NCBI RefSeq assembly: GCF_011064545.1
Contig: NZ_JAAMFG010000036.1
Location: forward strand, 434,001 to 498,000
DNA: 64,000 nt
DNA from: Wenzhouxiangella sp. XN24
GTDB taxonomy: Bacteria; Pseudomonadota; Gammaproteobacteria; Steroidobacterales; XN24
Direction: 5' to 3'
The notes below the pieces were generated by a model. It did not search any database. It worked only from the letters and a program-made list of their open reading frames with translations, and had not been told where the DNA came from. Each line of letters opens with the position of its first letter. The stretch's first letter is position 1. The translations under genes and the position numbers were made by a program. This document shows, in pieces, positions 1-11,098 of this stretch.

Positions 1-174
1 GACGAACCCCCGGCCGGGATCTCGCTCGGGCAGCGCGTCCGCCACGCGTCATTCGGCGAGGGCGTGATCCTCAACCACGAGGGCCACGGCAGCCATGCCC
101 GGGTGCAGGTCAACTTCGAGCATGCGGGCCCGAAGTGGCTGGTGCTGGCCTACGCGCGGCTGGAAGTGATGTAA
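1..174 (+). CDS. uvrD: UvrD/Rep-type DNA helicase, C-terminal end (5' truncated)
   Basis: Only the last 57 residues are in the window, in frame from base 1 to a TAA at 172-174. The fragment has the typical tail of UvrD (helicase II): a GQRVRHASFGEG turn, a hydrophobic strand pattern with HARVQVNF, and a terminal KWLVLAYARLEVM. In the family this small beta-rich C-terminal domain is flexible and not part of the ATPase core; UvrD unwinds DNA in nucleotide excision and mismatch repair. The catalytic motifs lie outside the window, so UvrD rather than Rep is judged from the tail alone. trkA starts 36 bases downstream on the same strand. Confidence 0.85.
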   Translation, partial: DEPPAGISLGQRVRHASFGEGVILNHEGHGSHARVQVNFEHAGPKWLVLAYARLEVM

Positions 175-210
175 CATCGGCAGCGCCGCCCAGGCCGGAC
201 GACAAGCACT

Positions 211-1623
211 ATGAAAATCCTCATTCTCGGCGCGGGCACCGTCGGTTCCACGGCCGCCGAATCGCTTTCCGAGGAAAACGAGATCACCGTGGTGGACCTC
301 AACGGCCGCCACCTGCGGGAACTCCAGGACCGCCTCGACATCCGCACCGTCGAGGGACACGCCTCCCATCCGCGGGTGCTGGACCAGGCCGGCGCCGCGG
401 ACGCGGACATCCTCGTCGCGCTGACCGACAGCGACGAAACCAACATGATCGCCTGCCAGATCGCGTACAGCCTGTACCGCACGCCCGTGCGCATCGCGCG
501 CATCCGCGCCGCCGAGTACACCTCGCGCCAGGAACTGTTCACCACCAAGACGATTCCCGTGGACACGATCATCAGCCCCGAGCAGCTGGTCACCGAGCAC
601 ATCGAGCAGCTGATCCACTATCCCGGCGCCCACCAGGTGCTGGACTTCGCCGACGGCAAGGTGCGGCTCGTCGGCGTGATGGCGAAGGACGGCGGCCCCC
701 TGATCGGGCAGGAACTGCGGGAACTGCGCCGCCACATCCCGCACACCGACACGCGCGTCGCCGCCATCTATCGCCGCAGCGCGATCGCGCCGGTCGGCAA
801 CGAGGAGCCCGTCTACGAGACCATCCTGCCGGAAGGCGACACCGTCATCCGCGCCAACGACCTGGTGTTCTTCCTCGCGGCCCGCAAGGACATCCGCGTC
901 ATGATGAGCGAGCTGCTGAAGCTCGAGCATCCCGCGCGCAGCATCATCATCGCCGGCGGCGGGCACATCGGCTTCGAGCTGGCCCGGCGCCTGGAGAACA
1001 CCAACCGCGTGAAGGTCATCGAGCGGGACCACGACCGGGCGCGCTACATCGCTGAACGGCTGAAGCACGCCGTGGTGCTCACGGGCGACGCCGTCGACGA
1101 GAACCTGTTGATGGAAGAGAACATCGACAGGGTCGACGTATTCTGCGCGCTCACCAGCGCCGAGGAGGCCAACATCCTGTCCTCCTTTCTCGCCAAGCGC
1201 ATGGGCGCGTCGCGCGTGATCGCGCTGATCAACCGGCCGTCCTACGCGAAACTGGTCGAGGACCAGTACGTCGATATCGCCGTCTCGCCGCAGGAGATCA
1301 CGCTCAGCGCACTGCTGGCGAAAGTGCGCGGCATGCGCCTCGACGTCGGCCAGGTGCACGCCCTGCGCAGTGGCGCGGCCGAGGCAATCGAGGCCGTCGC
1401 ACACGGCGATACCCGGACCTCGCGCGTGGTGGGCAAGAGAGTGGAAGAAGTGCCGCTGCCGCCCGGCACCACCATCGGCGCGATCGTGCGCGACAACAAC
1501 GTCCTCATGGCGCACCGCACGACGGAGATCCAGGCCGAGGACCACGTCATCCTTTTCCTCACCGATCGCAGCCAGATCCCGGCGGTGGAAAAGTTGTTCC
1601 AGGTAAGCGTGACCTACACCTGA
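211..1623 (+). CDS. trkA: Trk potassium uptake system NAD-binding subunit TrkA
   Basis: This is the cytoplasmic regulatory subunit of the Trk K+ transporter; it binds NAD(H)/nucleotides and gates TrkH. The 470-residue length matches the double-RCK TrkA form of gammaproteobacteria. The first Rossmann domain opens with GAGTVG at residues 7-12 and an acidic end of strand 2 at D29; the second opens with GGGHIG at about 249-254. A TrkA-C type domain follows each. The ATG at 211 puts the Rossmann strand right at the N-terminus, as in homologues. trkH starts 16 bases downstream, so the two are very likely co-transcribed. Confidence 0.96.
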   Translation: MKILILGAGTVGSTAAESLSEENEITVVDLNGRHLRELQDRLDIRTVEGHASHPRVLDQAGAADADILVALTDSDETNMIACQIAYSLYRTPVRIARIRAAEYTSRQELFTTKTIPVDTIISPEQLVTEHIEQLIHYPGAHQVLDFADGKVRLVGVMAKDGGPLIGQELRELRRHIPHTDTRVAAIYRRSAIAPVGNEEPVYETILPEGDTVIRANDLVFFLAARKDIRVMMSELLKLEHPARSIIIAGGGHIGFELARRLENTNRVKVIERDHDRARYIAERLKHAVVLTGDAVDENLLMEENIDRVDVFCALTSAEEANILSSFLAKRMGASRVIALINRPSYAKLVEDQYVDIAVSPQEITLSALLAKVRGMRLDVGQVHALRSGAAEAIEAVAHGDTRTSRVVGKRVEEVPLPPGTTIGAIVRDNNVLMAHRTTEIQAEDHVILFLTDRSQIPAVEKLFQVSVTYT

Positions 1624-1639
1624 TGACGGACGGCGCGCG

Positions 1640-3169
1640 TTGAACATTCTCGTCGTCACGCGGATCCTCGGGCTGTTGCTCGCCCTGTTCAGCCTGACGA
1701 TGCTGCCGCCGGTGGCCGTCTCCTGGTTCTACAACGACGGCGCCTGGCTGGCATTCGCCCAAGCCTTCGCCATCATCCTGGCAACGGGACTCGCCATCTT
1801 CCTTCCGCTGCGCCGCCATCGTGCGGAACTGCGCATTCGCGACGGCTTCCTGGTGGTGGCGGGCTTCTGGGTGCTGCTCGGCCTCGCCGGCGCCATTCCC
1901 CTGCTGCTCGTCGAAATCCCGATCATGAGCTTCACGGAGGCCGTGTTCGAATCCGTCTCCGGTTTCACGACCACCGGTGCCACGGTGCTCGTGGGCCTCG
2001 ACACGCTGCCGCGCTCGGTGCTCTGGTACCGCCAGCAGACCCAGTGGTTCGGGGGGATGGGCATCATCGTCCTCGCCGTGGCGATCCTGCCCGTGCTGGG
2101 CGTCGGCGGCATGCAGCTGTACCGGGCCGAGACACCCGGGCCGATGAAGGACACCAAGCTGACGCCGCGCATCACGGAGACCGCGAAGGCCCTGTGGATC
2201 ACCTATGTCGGGCTCACGGCGGTGTGTGCGCTCTCGTACCGGCTCGCCGGCATGACATGGTTCGACGCCGTCTGCCACGCGTTTTCCTCTGTCGCAACGG
2301 CGGGGTTCTCGACCCACGACGCCAGCTTCGCGTATTTCGACAGCGCCCTGCTGGAATGGCTGGGCGCGCTGTTCATGTTTCTCGGCGCGACCAGCTTTGC
2401 GCTGCATTTTTACGCCATGCGCCGCGTCATTCCGGATATCCGCCTGGAGCGCGGCGCCGGCCTGCCGCGCTTTCGCTGGCCGCACCGCCGCAAGGTCTCC
2501 CTGGGCGCCGCCATCAACGGCTATTTCCAGGATCCCGAGTTCCGCGCCTTCATGCTCCTGCAGGCCGTGCTGATCGGCATCATTGCCGGCTACCTGGCCA
2601 TCAAGGGCCACCACACGCCGGGCGAATCCATGACCAAGGCCGTCTTCCAGTCCGTTTCGGTGGGCACCACCACCGGCTTCGCCTCGGCCGATTTTTCGGC
2701 CTGGCCGGGCGCCTTGCCGGTGTTGCTGATCCTGGCGAGCTTCATCGGCGGCTGCGCGGGGTCCACGGCCGGCGGGATGAAAGTGCTGCGCTGGCTGCTG
2801 ATCGTCAAGCAGGGCTGGCGCGAACTCGCGCGCCTCCTGCACCCGAACGCCGTGATGACCGTGCGCCTCGGCGAGCGCGCGGTGCCGACCCGCGTCGCCG
2901 AGGCGGTGTGGGGATTCTTCTCGGTCTACATCATCGTGTTCGGCTTCCTCATGGCGCTGATGATGTTCATCGGCCTCGACCAGATCACGGCGTTCTCGTC
3001 CATCGCGGCGACGCTGAACAACCTCGGCCCGGGCCTGGGCGAGGTGAGCTCGACTTTCGGCACCGTGCCGGAGGCCGCGCAGTGGGTCGGGATCCTGGCG
3101 ATGATTCTCGGGCGGCTCGAGATTTTCACGCTCCTCGTGCTGTTCACACCGGAATTCTGGCGGCGCTGA
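1640..3169 (+). CDS. trkH: Trk potassium uptake system membrane channel TrkH
   Basis: Integral inner-membrane K+ channel subunit of about 509 residues, with the repeated membrane-pore-membrane units of the Trk/Ktr/HKT superfamily. The first selectivity loop is visible as SGFTTTGAT at residues 107-115, and later pore loops include SVATAGFST, SVGTTTGF and a Leu-Gly-Pro-Gly loop near the C-terminus. The start is a TTG at 1640 directly after trkA; no better in-frame ATG lies close to the first membrane helix. TrkA (just upstream) is its cytoplasmic partner. The stop codon overlaps the next start by one base, which suggests translational coupling. Confidence 0.96.
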   Translation: MNILVVTRILGLLLALFSLTMLPPVAVSWFYNDGAWLAFAQAFAIILATGLAIFLPLRRHRAELRIRDGFLVVAGFWVLLGLAGAIPLLLVEIPIMSFTEAVFESVSGFTTTGATVLVGLDTLPRSVLWYRQQTQWFGGMGIIVLAVAILPVLGVGGMQLYRAETPGPMKDTKLTPRITETAKALWITYVGLTAVCALSYRLAGMTWFDAVCHAFSSVATAGFSTHDASFAYFDSALLEWLGALFMFLGATSFALHFYAMRRVIPDIRLERGAGLPRFRWPHRRKVSLGAAINGYFQDPEFRAFMLLQAVLIGIIAGYLAIKGHHTPGESMTKAVFQSVSVGTTTGFASADFSAWPGALPVLLILASFIGGCAGSTAGGMKVLRWLLIVKQGWRELARLLHPNAVMTVRLGERAVPTRVAEAVWGFFSVYIIVFGFLMALMMFIGLDQITAFSSIAATLNNLGPGLGEVSSTFGTVPEAAQWVGILAMILGRLEIFTLLVLFTPEFWRR

Positions 3170-3492
3170 TGCGAGCGGCGCTGGAGAAAATGCTGGCGAG
3201 CGGGCGGGACGATGCCGTGTTGAGATTTTCGCTCGGCAGCGCGTGTCTCAAGGAAGGCGACGCCTCGGCCGCCGCGGTCCACCTCCGCCGGGCGGTGGAG
3301 CACGATCCGGCCTATTCCGCAGCCTGGAAGCTGCTCGGCAAGGCGCTGCTGGAACTCGAGCGGGACGACGAAGCGGAGCGATGCTGGACGCTGGGGATTG
3401 CAGCGGCCGAGGACAAGGGCGATGTCCAGGCGGCGAAGGAAATGCGGGTGTTCCTGAAGCGCCTGCAGAAGTCCGGCGGGGACAAGGGCTGA
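3169..3492 (+). CDS. Small TPR-repeat protein
   Basis: A 107-residue soluble protein whose ATG overlaps the trkH stop (TGATG), so it is probably translated by coupling. It shows about two to three tetratricopeptide-like helices: a segment with FSLGSACLKEGD, then AVEHDPAYSAAWKLLGKALLEL, and a third helix pair with DEAERCWTLGI. TPRs bind other proteins; no enzyme motif is seen. Small TPR proteins of this type sit in several proteobacterial operons without assigned function. A link to Trk is suggested only by position. Confidence 0.8.
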   Translation: MRAALEKMLASGRDDAVLRFSLGSACLKEGDASAAAVHLRRAVEHDPAYSAAWKLLGKALLELERDDEAERCWTLGIAAAEDKGDVQAAKEMRVFLKRLQKSGGDKG

Positions 3493-3508
3493 CGGCGACC
3501 GCAAGCGC

Positions 3509-4504
3509 TCAGGCGGCGACGAGATGCGTGCAGAACTGCTCGGTGGCCCGTTCCCAGGTGTGTTCCAGCGCCTGGCGACGGCATGCCGCCCGATCCAGTT
3601 CCAGCGCGCCTCGCACCGCGGTCGCAAGATCCTCGTCGAGAATCCCGGTCTCGCCATGGCGCACGACGTCGCGCGGCCCGTCCACCGGATAGGCCGCCAC
3701 CGGCAGGCCGCAGGCCATGGCCTCGAGCAGCACGATGCCGAAGGTGTCGGTCCGGCTCGGGAACACGAAGACGTCGGCCGAAGCCAGGAGCGTCGCCAGT
3801 TCGACACCGTACTTCGGGCCGACGAAGTTGACCCCCGGCCAGGCCTGGCGGAACGAATCCAGCGCAGGGCCGCCGCCGACGACCCAGCGCGTCCCCGGCC
3901 CATCCAGCTGCAGGAAGGCCTCGATGTTCTTCTCCACGGCCACGCGTCCCAGGTACATCAGGTGGGGACCGGGTCCCGGCAGCGCATCGCGCCGTGCCGG
4001 GTGGAACAGGTCGGTGTCCACGCCTCGTCCCCACACCACCGGGCTGTGGAAGCCGCGCGAGGAGAGCTCCGCCTGCTGCGTCGTGGTGGGTACCAGCGTG
4101 CGCGCGCCGGCATCGTGGAACCAGCGCAGGACGCGCCAGGTCCACGCCAGCGGCACCGGCGCGCGGAGCCGCACGTACTCCGGGAAACGCGTGTGGAACG
4201 AGGTCGTGAACGTCTGTCCGCGCAGCCGGCACCAGCGTCGGCCGGCCAGGCCGATGGGGCCTTCGGTCGCGATGTGGACCGCGTCGGGCCGGAACTCGTC
4301 GAGGATGCGCCGGACCCGGGCCCAGGGCCACGCCGCCAGCCGGATCTCGGGATACGTCGGGCAAGGAAACGTGTGGAAGGGCAGCGGCGTGACCGCCCGT
4401 ACCTGGTGACCGGCGGCCTCCAGGCATCGTGTCGTCTCACCAAGGGTCCGGACCACTCCGTTGGTCTGGGGCAGCCAGGCATCCGAGACCAGCGCGATTT
4501 TCAT
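3509..4504 (-). CDS. Glycosyltransferase family 4 (mannosyltransferase-like)
   Basis: A 331-residue GT-B fold glycosyltransferase. The N-terminus MKIALVSDAWLPQTNGVV is typical of GDP-mannose-dependent alpha-mannosyltransferases of the MgtA/PimB type. The C-terminal donor-binding half has the strand HLMYLGRVAVEKNIEAF and the acidic donor motif around TDTFGIVLLEAMACGLPV. The ATG at 4504 overlaps the stop of the upstream phosphoesterase gene (ATGA), so the two are co-translated. This gene pair (COG2908 phosphoesterase plus GT4) suggests membrane glycolipid or lipopolysaccharide-related synthesis at the inner leaflet. The substrate is not known from sequence. Confidence 0.85.
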   Translation of the reverse strand: MKIALVSDAWLPQTNGVVRTLGETTRCLEAAGHQVRAVTPLPFHTFPCPTYPEIRLAAWPWARVRRILDEFRPDAVHIATEGPIGLAGRRWCRLRGQTFTTSFHTRFPEYVRLRAPVPLAWTWRVLRWFHDAGARTLVPTTTQQAELSSRGFHSPVVWGRGVDTDLFHPARRDALPGPGPHLMYLGRVAVEKNIEAFLQLDGPGTRWVVGGGPALDSFRQAWPGVNFVGPKYGVELATLLASADVFVFPSRTDTFGIVLLEAMACGLPVAAYPVDGPRDVVRHGETGILDEDLATAVRGALELDRAACRRQALEHTWERATEQFCTHLVAA

Positions 4505-5301
4505 GCCGCACTCTCCAGCGGCACCACCGCCTCTTCCCGCGCGCGGATTTCGGCCCAGTGCAACAGCTCGATGCGGCCGTCGCGGTGCTCGGCGAGTGCC
4601 GAACAGCTCTCCACCCAGTCGCCGTCGTTGCAATAAAGCACGCCGTCGACCATGCGCACTTCCGGGCGATGGATATGTCCGCAGACGAGGCCGTCCACCC
4701 CTTCCTGTCGGGCGGCGCGCACCACGGCATTCTCGAAATCGCCGATGTACTGCACGGCGTTCTTCACGCGATGCTTCAGGAAGGCCGCGAGCGACCAGTA
4801 CCCGTAGCCGAAATAACGCCGCACCGCGTTCAGATGACGATTCAGGGAGATCAACAGGTCGTATGCATGGCCGCCAAGCCGCGCCAGCCAGGGACTGCAG
4901 CGCACGACGCCGTCGAACTCGTCGCCATGCAATACCAGGAGCCGCCTGCCGTCCGCGGTGACGTGGATGCTGCGCTCCAGGATCTCCACGTTGCCGAAGA
5001 CGGTGCCGAGATGATCGCGGAACAGTTCGTCGTGATTGCCGGGCACGTACACGACACGCGTCCCGTGCCGCGCCATGCCGAGCACCGTCCGCAATACGTC
5101 GTTGTGCGCCTGGGGCCAGTACAGCCCTCGCCGCATGCTCCAGAAGTCTATGATGTCACCGACCAGGTAAAGCGTTTCGCAACGCACGGACCGAAGAAAA
5201 TCGAGCAGCATGTCGGCCTGGCAGCCGCGCGTTCCGAGGTGGATGTCGGAAATGAATAGCGTTCGGAAGGACATCGGGCGAATATTCTGCACTCCGGACA
5301 T
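4501..5301 (-). CDS. LpxH-like UDP-2,3-diacylglucosamine diphosphatase family metallophosphoesterase
   Basis: A calcineurin-like phosphoesterase of 266 residues, family COG2908. All metal-binding motifs are visible: D19-x-H21, G48-D49-x-x-D52, G88-N89-H90-D91, H125-G-D and G208-H-I-H211. LpxH of this family hydrolyses UDP-2,3-diacylglucosamine to lipid X in lipid A synthesis. The protein is somewhat longer than E. coli LpxH (240 residues), and the longer branch often pairs with a glycosyltransferase as here, so another nucleotide-lipid substrate is possible. The ATG at 5301 is chosen because GGAGG lies 6 bases upstream; an in-frame start 30 bases further out lacks such a site. Confidence 0.85.
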   Translation of the reverse strand: MSGVQNIRPMSFRTLFISDIHLGTRGCQADMLLDFLRSVRCETLYLVGDIIDFWSMRRGLYWPQAHNDVLRTVLGMARHGTRVVYVPGNHDELFRDHLGTVFGNVEILERSIHVTADGRRLLVLHGDEFDGVVRCSPWLARLGGHAYDLLISLNRHLNAVRRYFGYGYWSLAAFLKHRVKNAVQYIGDFENAVVRAARQEGVDGLVCGHIHRPEVRMVDGVLYCNDGDWVESCSALAEHRDGRIELLHWAEIRAREEAVVPLESAA

Positions 5302-5569
5302 GACTGACCTCCGCAGTTGACCCGCGGGCACAATGCGGCCGGGGGGTTACACGGACATCACCGCAACGTGACAGTCCCGTTGCTTGTCGCGTCCGGCGTC
5401 CCCGGACGAGGGGCCGGAATGGCTGAATCGCCGACAGAAGGGCTGGGTTCCCACTAAAAGCAAAGTTTTGATCGATGTGGATATATTAAGCGCTAACTGC
5501 CGATTTCTTCTCCCCCGAGTGGGATTCATGGGCCTTATGAGGACCGATAATGTCTTTTGGGGGTAGCTC
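5302..5569. other. Intergenic region with AT-rich stretch before dtd
   Basis: Divergent gap of 268 bases between the phosphoesterase gene (minus) and dtd (plus). The right half, about 5450-5560, is clearly richer in A+T than its surroundings. An open frame of up to 60 codons (TTG at 5384 to TAG at 5564-5566) ends three bases before the dtd ATG; its last 35 codons read like plausible protein (SKVLIDVDILSANCRFLL...), but I do not recognise it and it has no clear ribosome-binding site. It could be a leader peptide coupled to dtd, or nothing. The dtd promoter should lie here; I see no convincing -35/-10 pair. Confidence 0.4.
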
Positions 5570-6043
5570 ATGATCGGCCTGATCCAGCGCGTGACCCGCG
5601 CCTCGGTCCGGGTCGGGGACGACATCGTCGGCCAGATCGGGCCGGGCTTGCTGGCGCTGGTCGCCGTCGAGCGCGGCGACACCGAATCGCAGGCCGCGCG
5701 CCTCGCAGCCCGGATCGTCTCCTACCGGGTATTTGAGGACCCGGCGGGACGCATGAACCTGTCGCTCGCCGACACCGGCGGCGGGCTGTTACTCGTCTCC
5801 CAGTTCACTCTCGCCGCGGATACCCGCAAGGGCGCCCGGCCCAGCTTCGCGCCGGCGGCCGAGCCCGAGACCGGGCGCCGCCTGTTCGATCGCCTCGTGG
5901 CCGAGGCCCGGGCTTCCCACGGTCCGGTGGAGACGGGACGATTCGGCGCCCGCATGCAGGTATCGCTGGTCAATGACGGGCCCGTGACATTTTCCCTGCG
6001 GGTTGATCCAGATGTCGGCGAGCAGGGTATCCATAGCGTATGA
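5570..6043 (+). CDS. dtd: D-aminoacyl-tRNA deacylase (D-Tyr-tRNA(Tyr) deacylase)
   Basis: Removes D-amino acids wrongly attached to tRNA, a cytoplasmic proofreading enzyme that works as a homodimer. The N-terminus [15 protein letters not shown] and the two cross-subunit motifs are visible: SQFTLAAD near residue 77 and the Gly-cisPro motif in NDGPVTFSL near residue 135. At 157 residues it is slightly longer than E. coli Dtd (145). The ATG at 5570 follows a G-rich stretch that can act as a ribosome-binding site. tatA follows 51 bases downstream on the same strand. Confidence 0.95.
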   Translation: MIGLIQRVTRASVRVGDDIVGQIGPGLLALVAVERGDTESQAARLAARIVSYRVFEDPAGRMNLSLADTGGGLLLVSQFTLAADTRKGARPSFAPAAEPETGRRLFDRLVAEARASHGPVETGRFGARMQVSLVNDGPVTFSLRVDPDVGEQGIHSV

Positions 6044-6094
6044 TTGCGCCTCTGCCCAGCGATGCGGCTACCGGCCGCCAATTCGGAGGATCTC

Positions 6095-6337
6095 ATGGGT
6101 CTCGGTGGTATCAGTCTTTGGCAACTCCTGATCATCCTGCTGATCGTGGTGTTGATATTCGGCACCAAGCGCCTGAAAGGCATTGGCTCCGATCTCGGCG
6201 GCGCCGTGAAGGGCTTCCGCAACTCGATGCAGGACGGCGAAACGGACGCCAAGAAGGAACAGCTCCAGGACCAGCGCAAGGAGGATGCTGACTTCCCGGA
6301 GAACAAGGTGAAGGACAAGGATCAGAACGGAGCCTGA
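6095..6337 (+). CDS. tatA: Sec-independent protein translocase subunit TatA
   Basis: An 80-residue protein with the classic TatA plan: a short N-terminal membrane helix (about residues 5-20, [17 protein letters not shown]), the hinge FGTKRL, an amphipathic helix through LGGAVKGF, and a charged, disordered tail. TatA oligomers form the passage for folded proteins exported by the twin-arginine route. The ATG at 6095 is fixed by GGAGGA at 6085-6090. First gene of tatABC; tatB follows five bases after its stop. Confidence 0.95.
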   Translation: MGLGGISLWQLLIILLIVVLIFGTKRLKGIGSDLGGAVKGFRNSMQDGETDAKKEQLQDQRKEDADFPENKVKDKDQNGA

Positions 6338-6342
6338 GACCG

Positions 6343-6711
6343 GTGTTCGACATCGGCTTCTGGGAACTGTCGCTGATCATGCTGCTCGCCCTCCTCATCG
6401 TGGGCCCGGAGCGGCTGCCCGGCATGGTGAGCACGATCGGCAACTGGGCCGGCCGGGCCAAGTTCATGGCGCGCAGCCTGCGCATGCAGGTGGAACGCGA
6501 ACTCGCCCGGGAGGTCGAGGAAGCGAAACCCAAGGAGGAGGCCGCGAAGCCGGCGAAGTCGCCCCCCGCAGAACCGAAAACCCCGGTGCAGGAGGCTGCG
6601 GAAGCCGCCCAGGTCGCACAGGAAGAGGCGATGGAAAGTGCGCGCGCCAGGCAGCGCGACGTTCAAGAGACCGCGGAGAAACACGGCGATGACGGCAGCC
6701 AAAAGGACTGA
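6343..6711 (+). CDS. tatB: Sec-independent protein translocase subunit TatB
   Basis: A 122-residue single-span membrane protein with the TatB start FDIGFWELSLIMLLALLIVGPERLP: an N-terminal helix with the conserved acidic residue, the GPERLP hinge, then a long charged amphipathic and Ala/Glu/Lys/Pro-rich cytoplasmic tail. With TatC it forms the receptor for twin-arginine signal peptides. It starts with GTG at 6343; a GGAG lies about 10 bases upstream. The last 23 bases overlap tatC in another frame, so the two are probably translationally coupled. Confidence 0.94.
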   Translation: MFDIGFWELSLIMLLALLIVGPERLPGMVSTIGNWAGRAKFMARSLRMQVERELAREVEEAKPKEEAAKPAKSPPAEPKTPVQEAAEAAQVAQEEAMESARARQRDVQETAEKHGDDGSQKD

Positions 6712-7474
6712 GGGCCAGGGCGAAGGCACCCTCCTGTCCCATCTCGTCGAACTCCGCACCCGGGTGATGAGGATGGTGATCACCGTCCTCGTGCTGTTCG
6801 TCTGTCTCGCGCCGTTCGCCGACTTCATCTTCACGACGGTGGCGGGCCCGCTGATGGCGCGCCTGCCCGAAGGCACCAGCATGATCGCCACCCAGGTGGC
6901 GTCGCCGTTCCTGACCCCCTTCAAGCTGGCGCTCGCCGCGGCCGTGTTCCTCGCCATGCCGATGCTGCTCTACCAGACCTGGGCGTTCGTCGCGCCGGGA
7001 CTCTACAAGCAGGAACGCCGGCTGATCCTGCCGCTGATGGCGTCGAGCATCGTGCTGTTCTACGGCGGTGTAGCGTTCGCCTATTACGTGGTGTTCCCGC
7101 TGATGTTCTCGTTCTTCGCCGCGGCGACCCCGTCGGGCGTCGCGATGATGACCGACATCGCCGCGTACCTCGATTTCGTCCTCGCCCTGTTCTTCGCTTT
7201 CGGCCTCGCTTTCGAAGTGCCGGTTGCGACGGTCCTGGCCGTGTGGGCCGGCTTCACGACCCCGGAAAAACTCTCCAGGAAAAGACCCTTCGTGCTGTTG
7301 GGCGCCTTCGTCATGGGCATGCTCCTCACGCCGCCGGACATCATTTCCCAGACGCTGCTCGCCGTGCCGGTCTACATCCTGTTCGAGGCCGGCATCGTCA
7401 TGGCGCGCGTGATGGTCCCGGGGCACAAGGAAGTGGAGGCGCAACAGAAGGAACAGGAGCAGTCGGGGAGCTGA
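6689..7474 (+). CDS. tatC: Sec-independent protein translocase subunit TatC
   Basis: A 261-residue six-span inner-membrane protein. The N-terminal cytoplasmic motif LLSHLVELRTR and the loop YQTWAFVAPGLYKQERR are hallmarks of TatC and form the signal-peptide binding surface. The later segments with FAFGLAFEVPV and MGMLLTPPDIISQ also match the family. The ATG at 6689 lies inside the end of tatB. No terminator-like hairpin is seen in the 46-base gap to the convergent DUF1244 gene. Confidence 0.96.
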   Translation: MTAAKRTEGQGEGTLLSHLVELRTRVMRMVITVLVLFVCLAPFADFIFTTVAGPLMARLPEGTSMIATQVASPFLTPFKLALAAAVFLAMPMLLYQTWAFVAPGLYKQERRLILPLMASSIVLFYGGVAFAYYVVFPLMFSFFAAATPSGVAMMTDIAAYLDFVLALFFAFGLAFEVPVATVLAVWAGFTTPEKLSRKRPFVLLGAFVMGMLLTPPDIISQTLLAVPVYILFEAGIVMARVMVPGHKEVEAQQKEQEQSGS

Positions 7475-7520
7475 GCGGCCGACGGCGCAGACCAAAGAGC
7501 CGGCACCGCCGCGCCCGGGT

Positions 7521-7835
7521 TCAGGGCGTCGCTTTCTGCTCCGCGACGGCGAATTTCTCCAGCTGCTCGGGCGTGGCTTCGCGCTGGTGACGCTGCTTGT
7601 ATTCCGCGTACGGCATGCCATAAACGATCTCGCGCGCCTCGTCGTAGTCGAGCGTCACGCCGGCTTCGGCCGCCGCACCCGCATACCACTTCGACAGGCA
7701 GTTACGGCAGAAATACGCCAGGTTCATGAGGTCGAGGTTCTGCACCTCCGGATGGGCGCGCAGGTGGTCCACCAGCTTGCGGAACACCTGGGCCTCGATC
7801 TCCTGGCGCGTCTTCTCGTCGATCTCGTTTTTCAT
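7521..7835 (-). CDS. DUF1244 family protein
   Basis: A 104-residue soluble protein matching the DUF1244 family (Pfam PF06844). It is all-helical in appearance, with a conserved Cys pair in YFCRNCLSKWY (C43, C46) and an acidic/aromatic segment DYDEAREIVYGMPYAEYK. The Cys pair may bind metal or be redox-active, but no function is established. The ATG at 7835 is chosen because AGGAG lies 7 bases upstream; a TTG two codons earlier overlaps that spacing. The same AGGAGATTGCCGATG leader occurs before the DUF2214 gene at 15644. Confidence 0.85.
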   Translation of the reverse strand: MKNEIDEKTRQEIEAQVFRKLVDHLRAHPEVQNLDLMNLAYFCRNCLSKWYAGAAAEAGVTLDYDEAREIVYGMPYAEYKQRHQREATPEQLEKFAVAEQKATP

Positions 7836-7860
7836 CGGCAATCTCCTCTAAAGGGCTGGA

Positions 7861-7888
7861 TCCGACCACGCGCAGTTGCGTGGCCGGA
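7861..7888 (-). terminator. Hairpin between the M16 peptidase gene and the DUF1244 gene
   Basis: TCCG-A-CCACGC pairs with GCGTGG-C-CGGA around a six-base loop, giving ten base pairs broken by one A/C mismatch. On the minus strand it lies after the peptidase stop and before the DUF1244 start. No long T run follows, so it may be a weak or Rho-assisted terminator or only a stabilising 3' hairpin. Confidence 0.35.
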
Positions 7889-7913
7889 CCCGGGGTTTCG
7901 TCCTGCGCCCTGA

Positions 7914-10832
<2,919 letters not shown>

Positions 10833-10848
10833 GTCTGCTCTCCGTCAG

Positions 10849-10952
10849 CTAGTTCGAATGGTTTGGCGGCAACGCCTCGTGGGTCGCCGTAACGATCACC
10901 TGGTCGTCCACCGTGTGGTCCACGTTGATGCGGTCTTCCCCCCGTGGCTCAT
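10849..10952 (-). pseudogene. Possible small gene broken by a one-base shift in a G6 run
   Basis: On the minus strand an ATG at 10952 has AGGAG nine bases upstream, and a TATAAT lies further out at 11026-11021. The frame runs only 18 codons as written. Shifting by one base in the homopolymer at 10938-10943 (six Cs on the plus strand) gives MSHGGEDRINVDHTVDDQ and continues VIVTATHEALPPNHSN to TAG at 10849. The shifted product looks more protein-like (acidic, Val-rich) than the literal one. This may be a real frameshift, a sequencing error in a homopolymer, or chance. It would sit directly upstream of the M16 peptidase gene. I do not recognise the product. Confidence 0.25.
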
Positions 10953-11098
10953 GGCAAGGAACTCCTGCTCATTCTCTTTCGAATACCCGGAGCAGCGTCG
11001 CCGGAGCCGGACGCTGCGGCATTATAGCGGCAGCTCCGGATCCCCTGCGCAGCGGAGCGGCCGGGCAGTACAATGCGCGCTGTCGCCCCGGAAACAGC

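Noticed and set aside
49-1659. 536-codon open frame on the minus strand across trkA
   Set aside because: It mirrors trkA in a high-G+C region; composition is His/Arg/Ala/Gly-rich with no family motif. Long antisense frames of the same kind at 15739-18027, 49470-51455 and 56736-59315 were dropped for the same reason.
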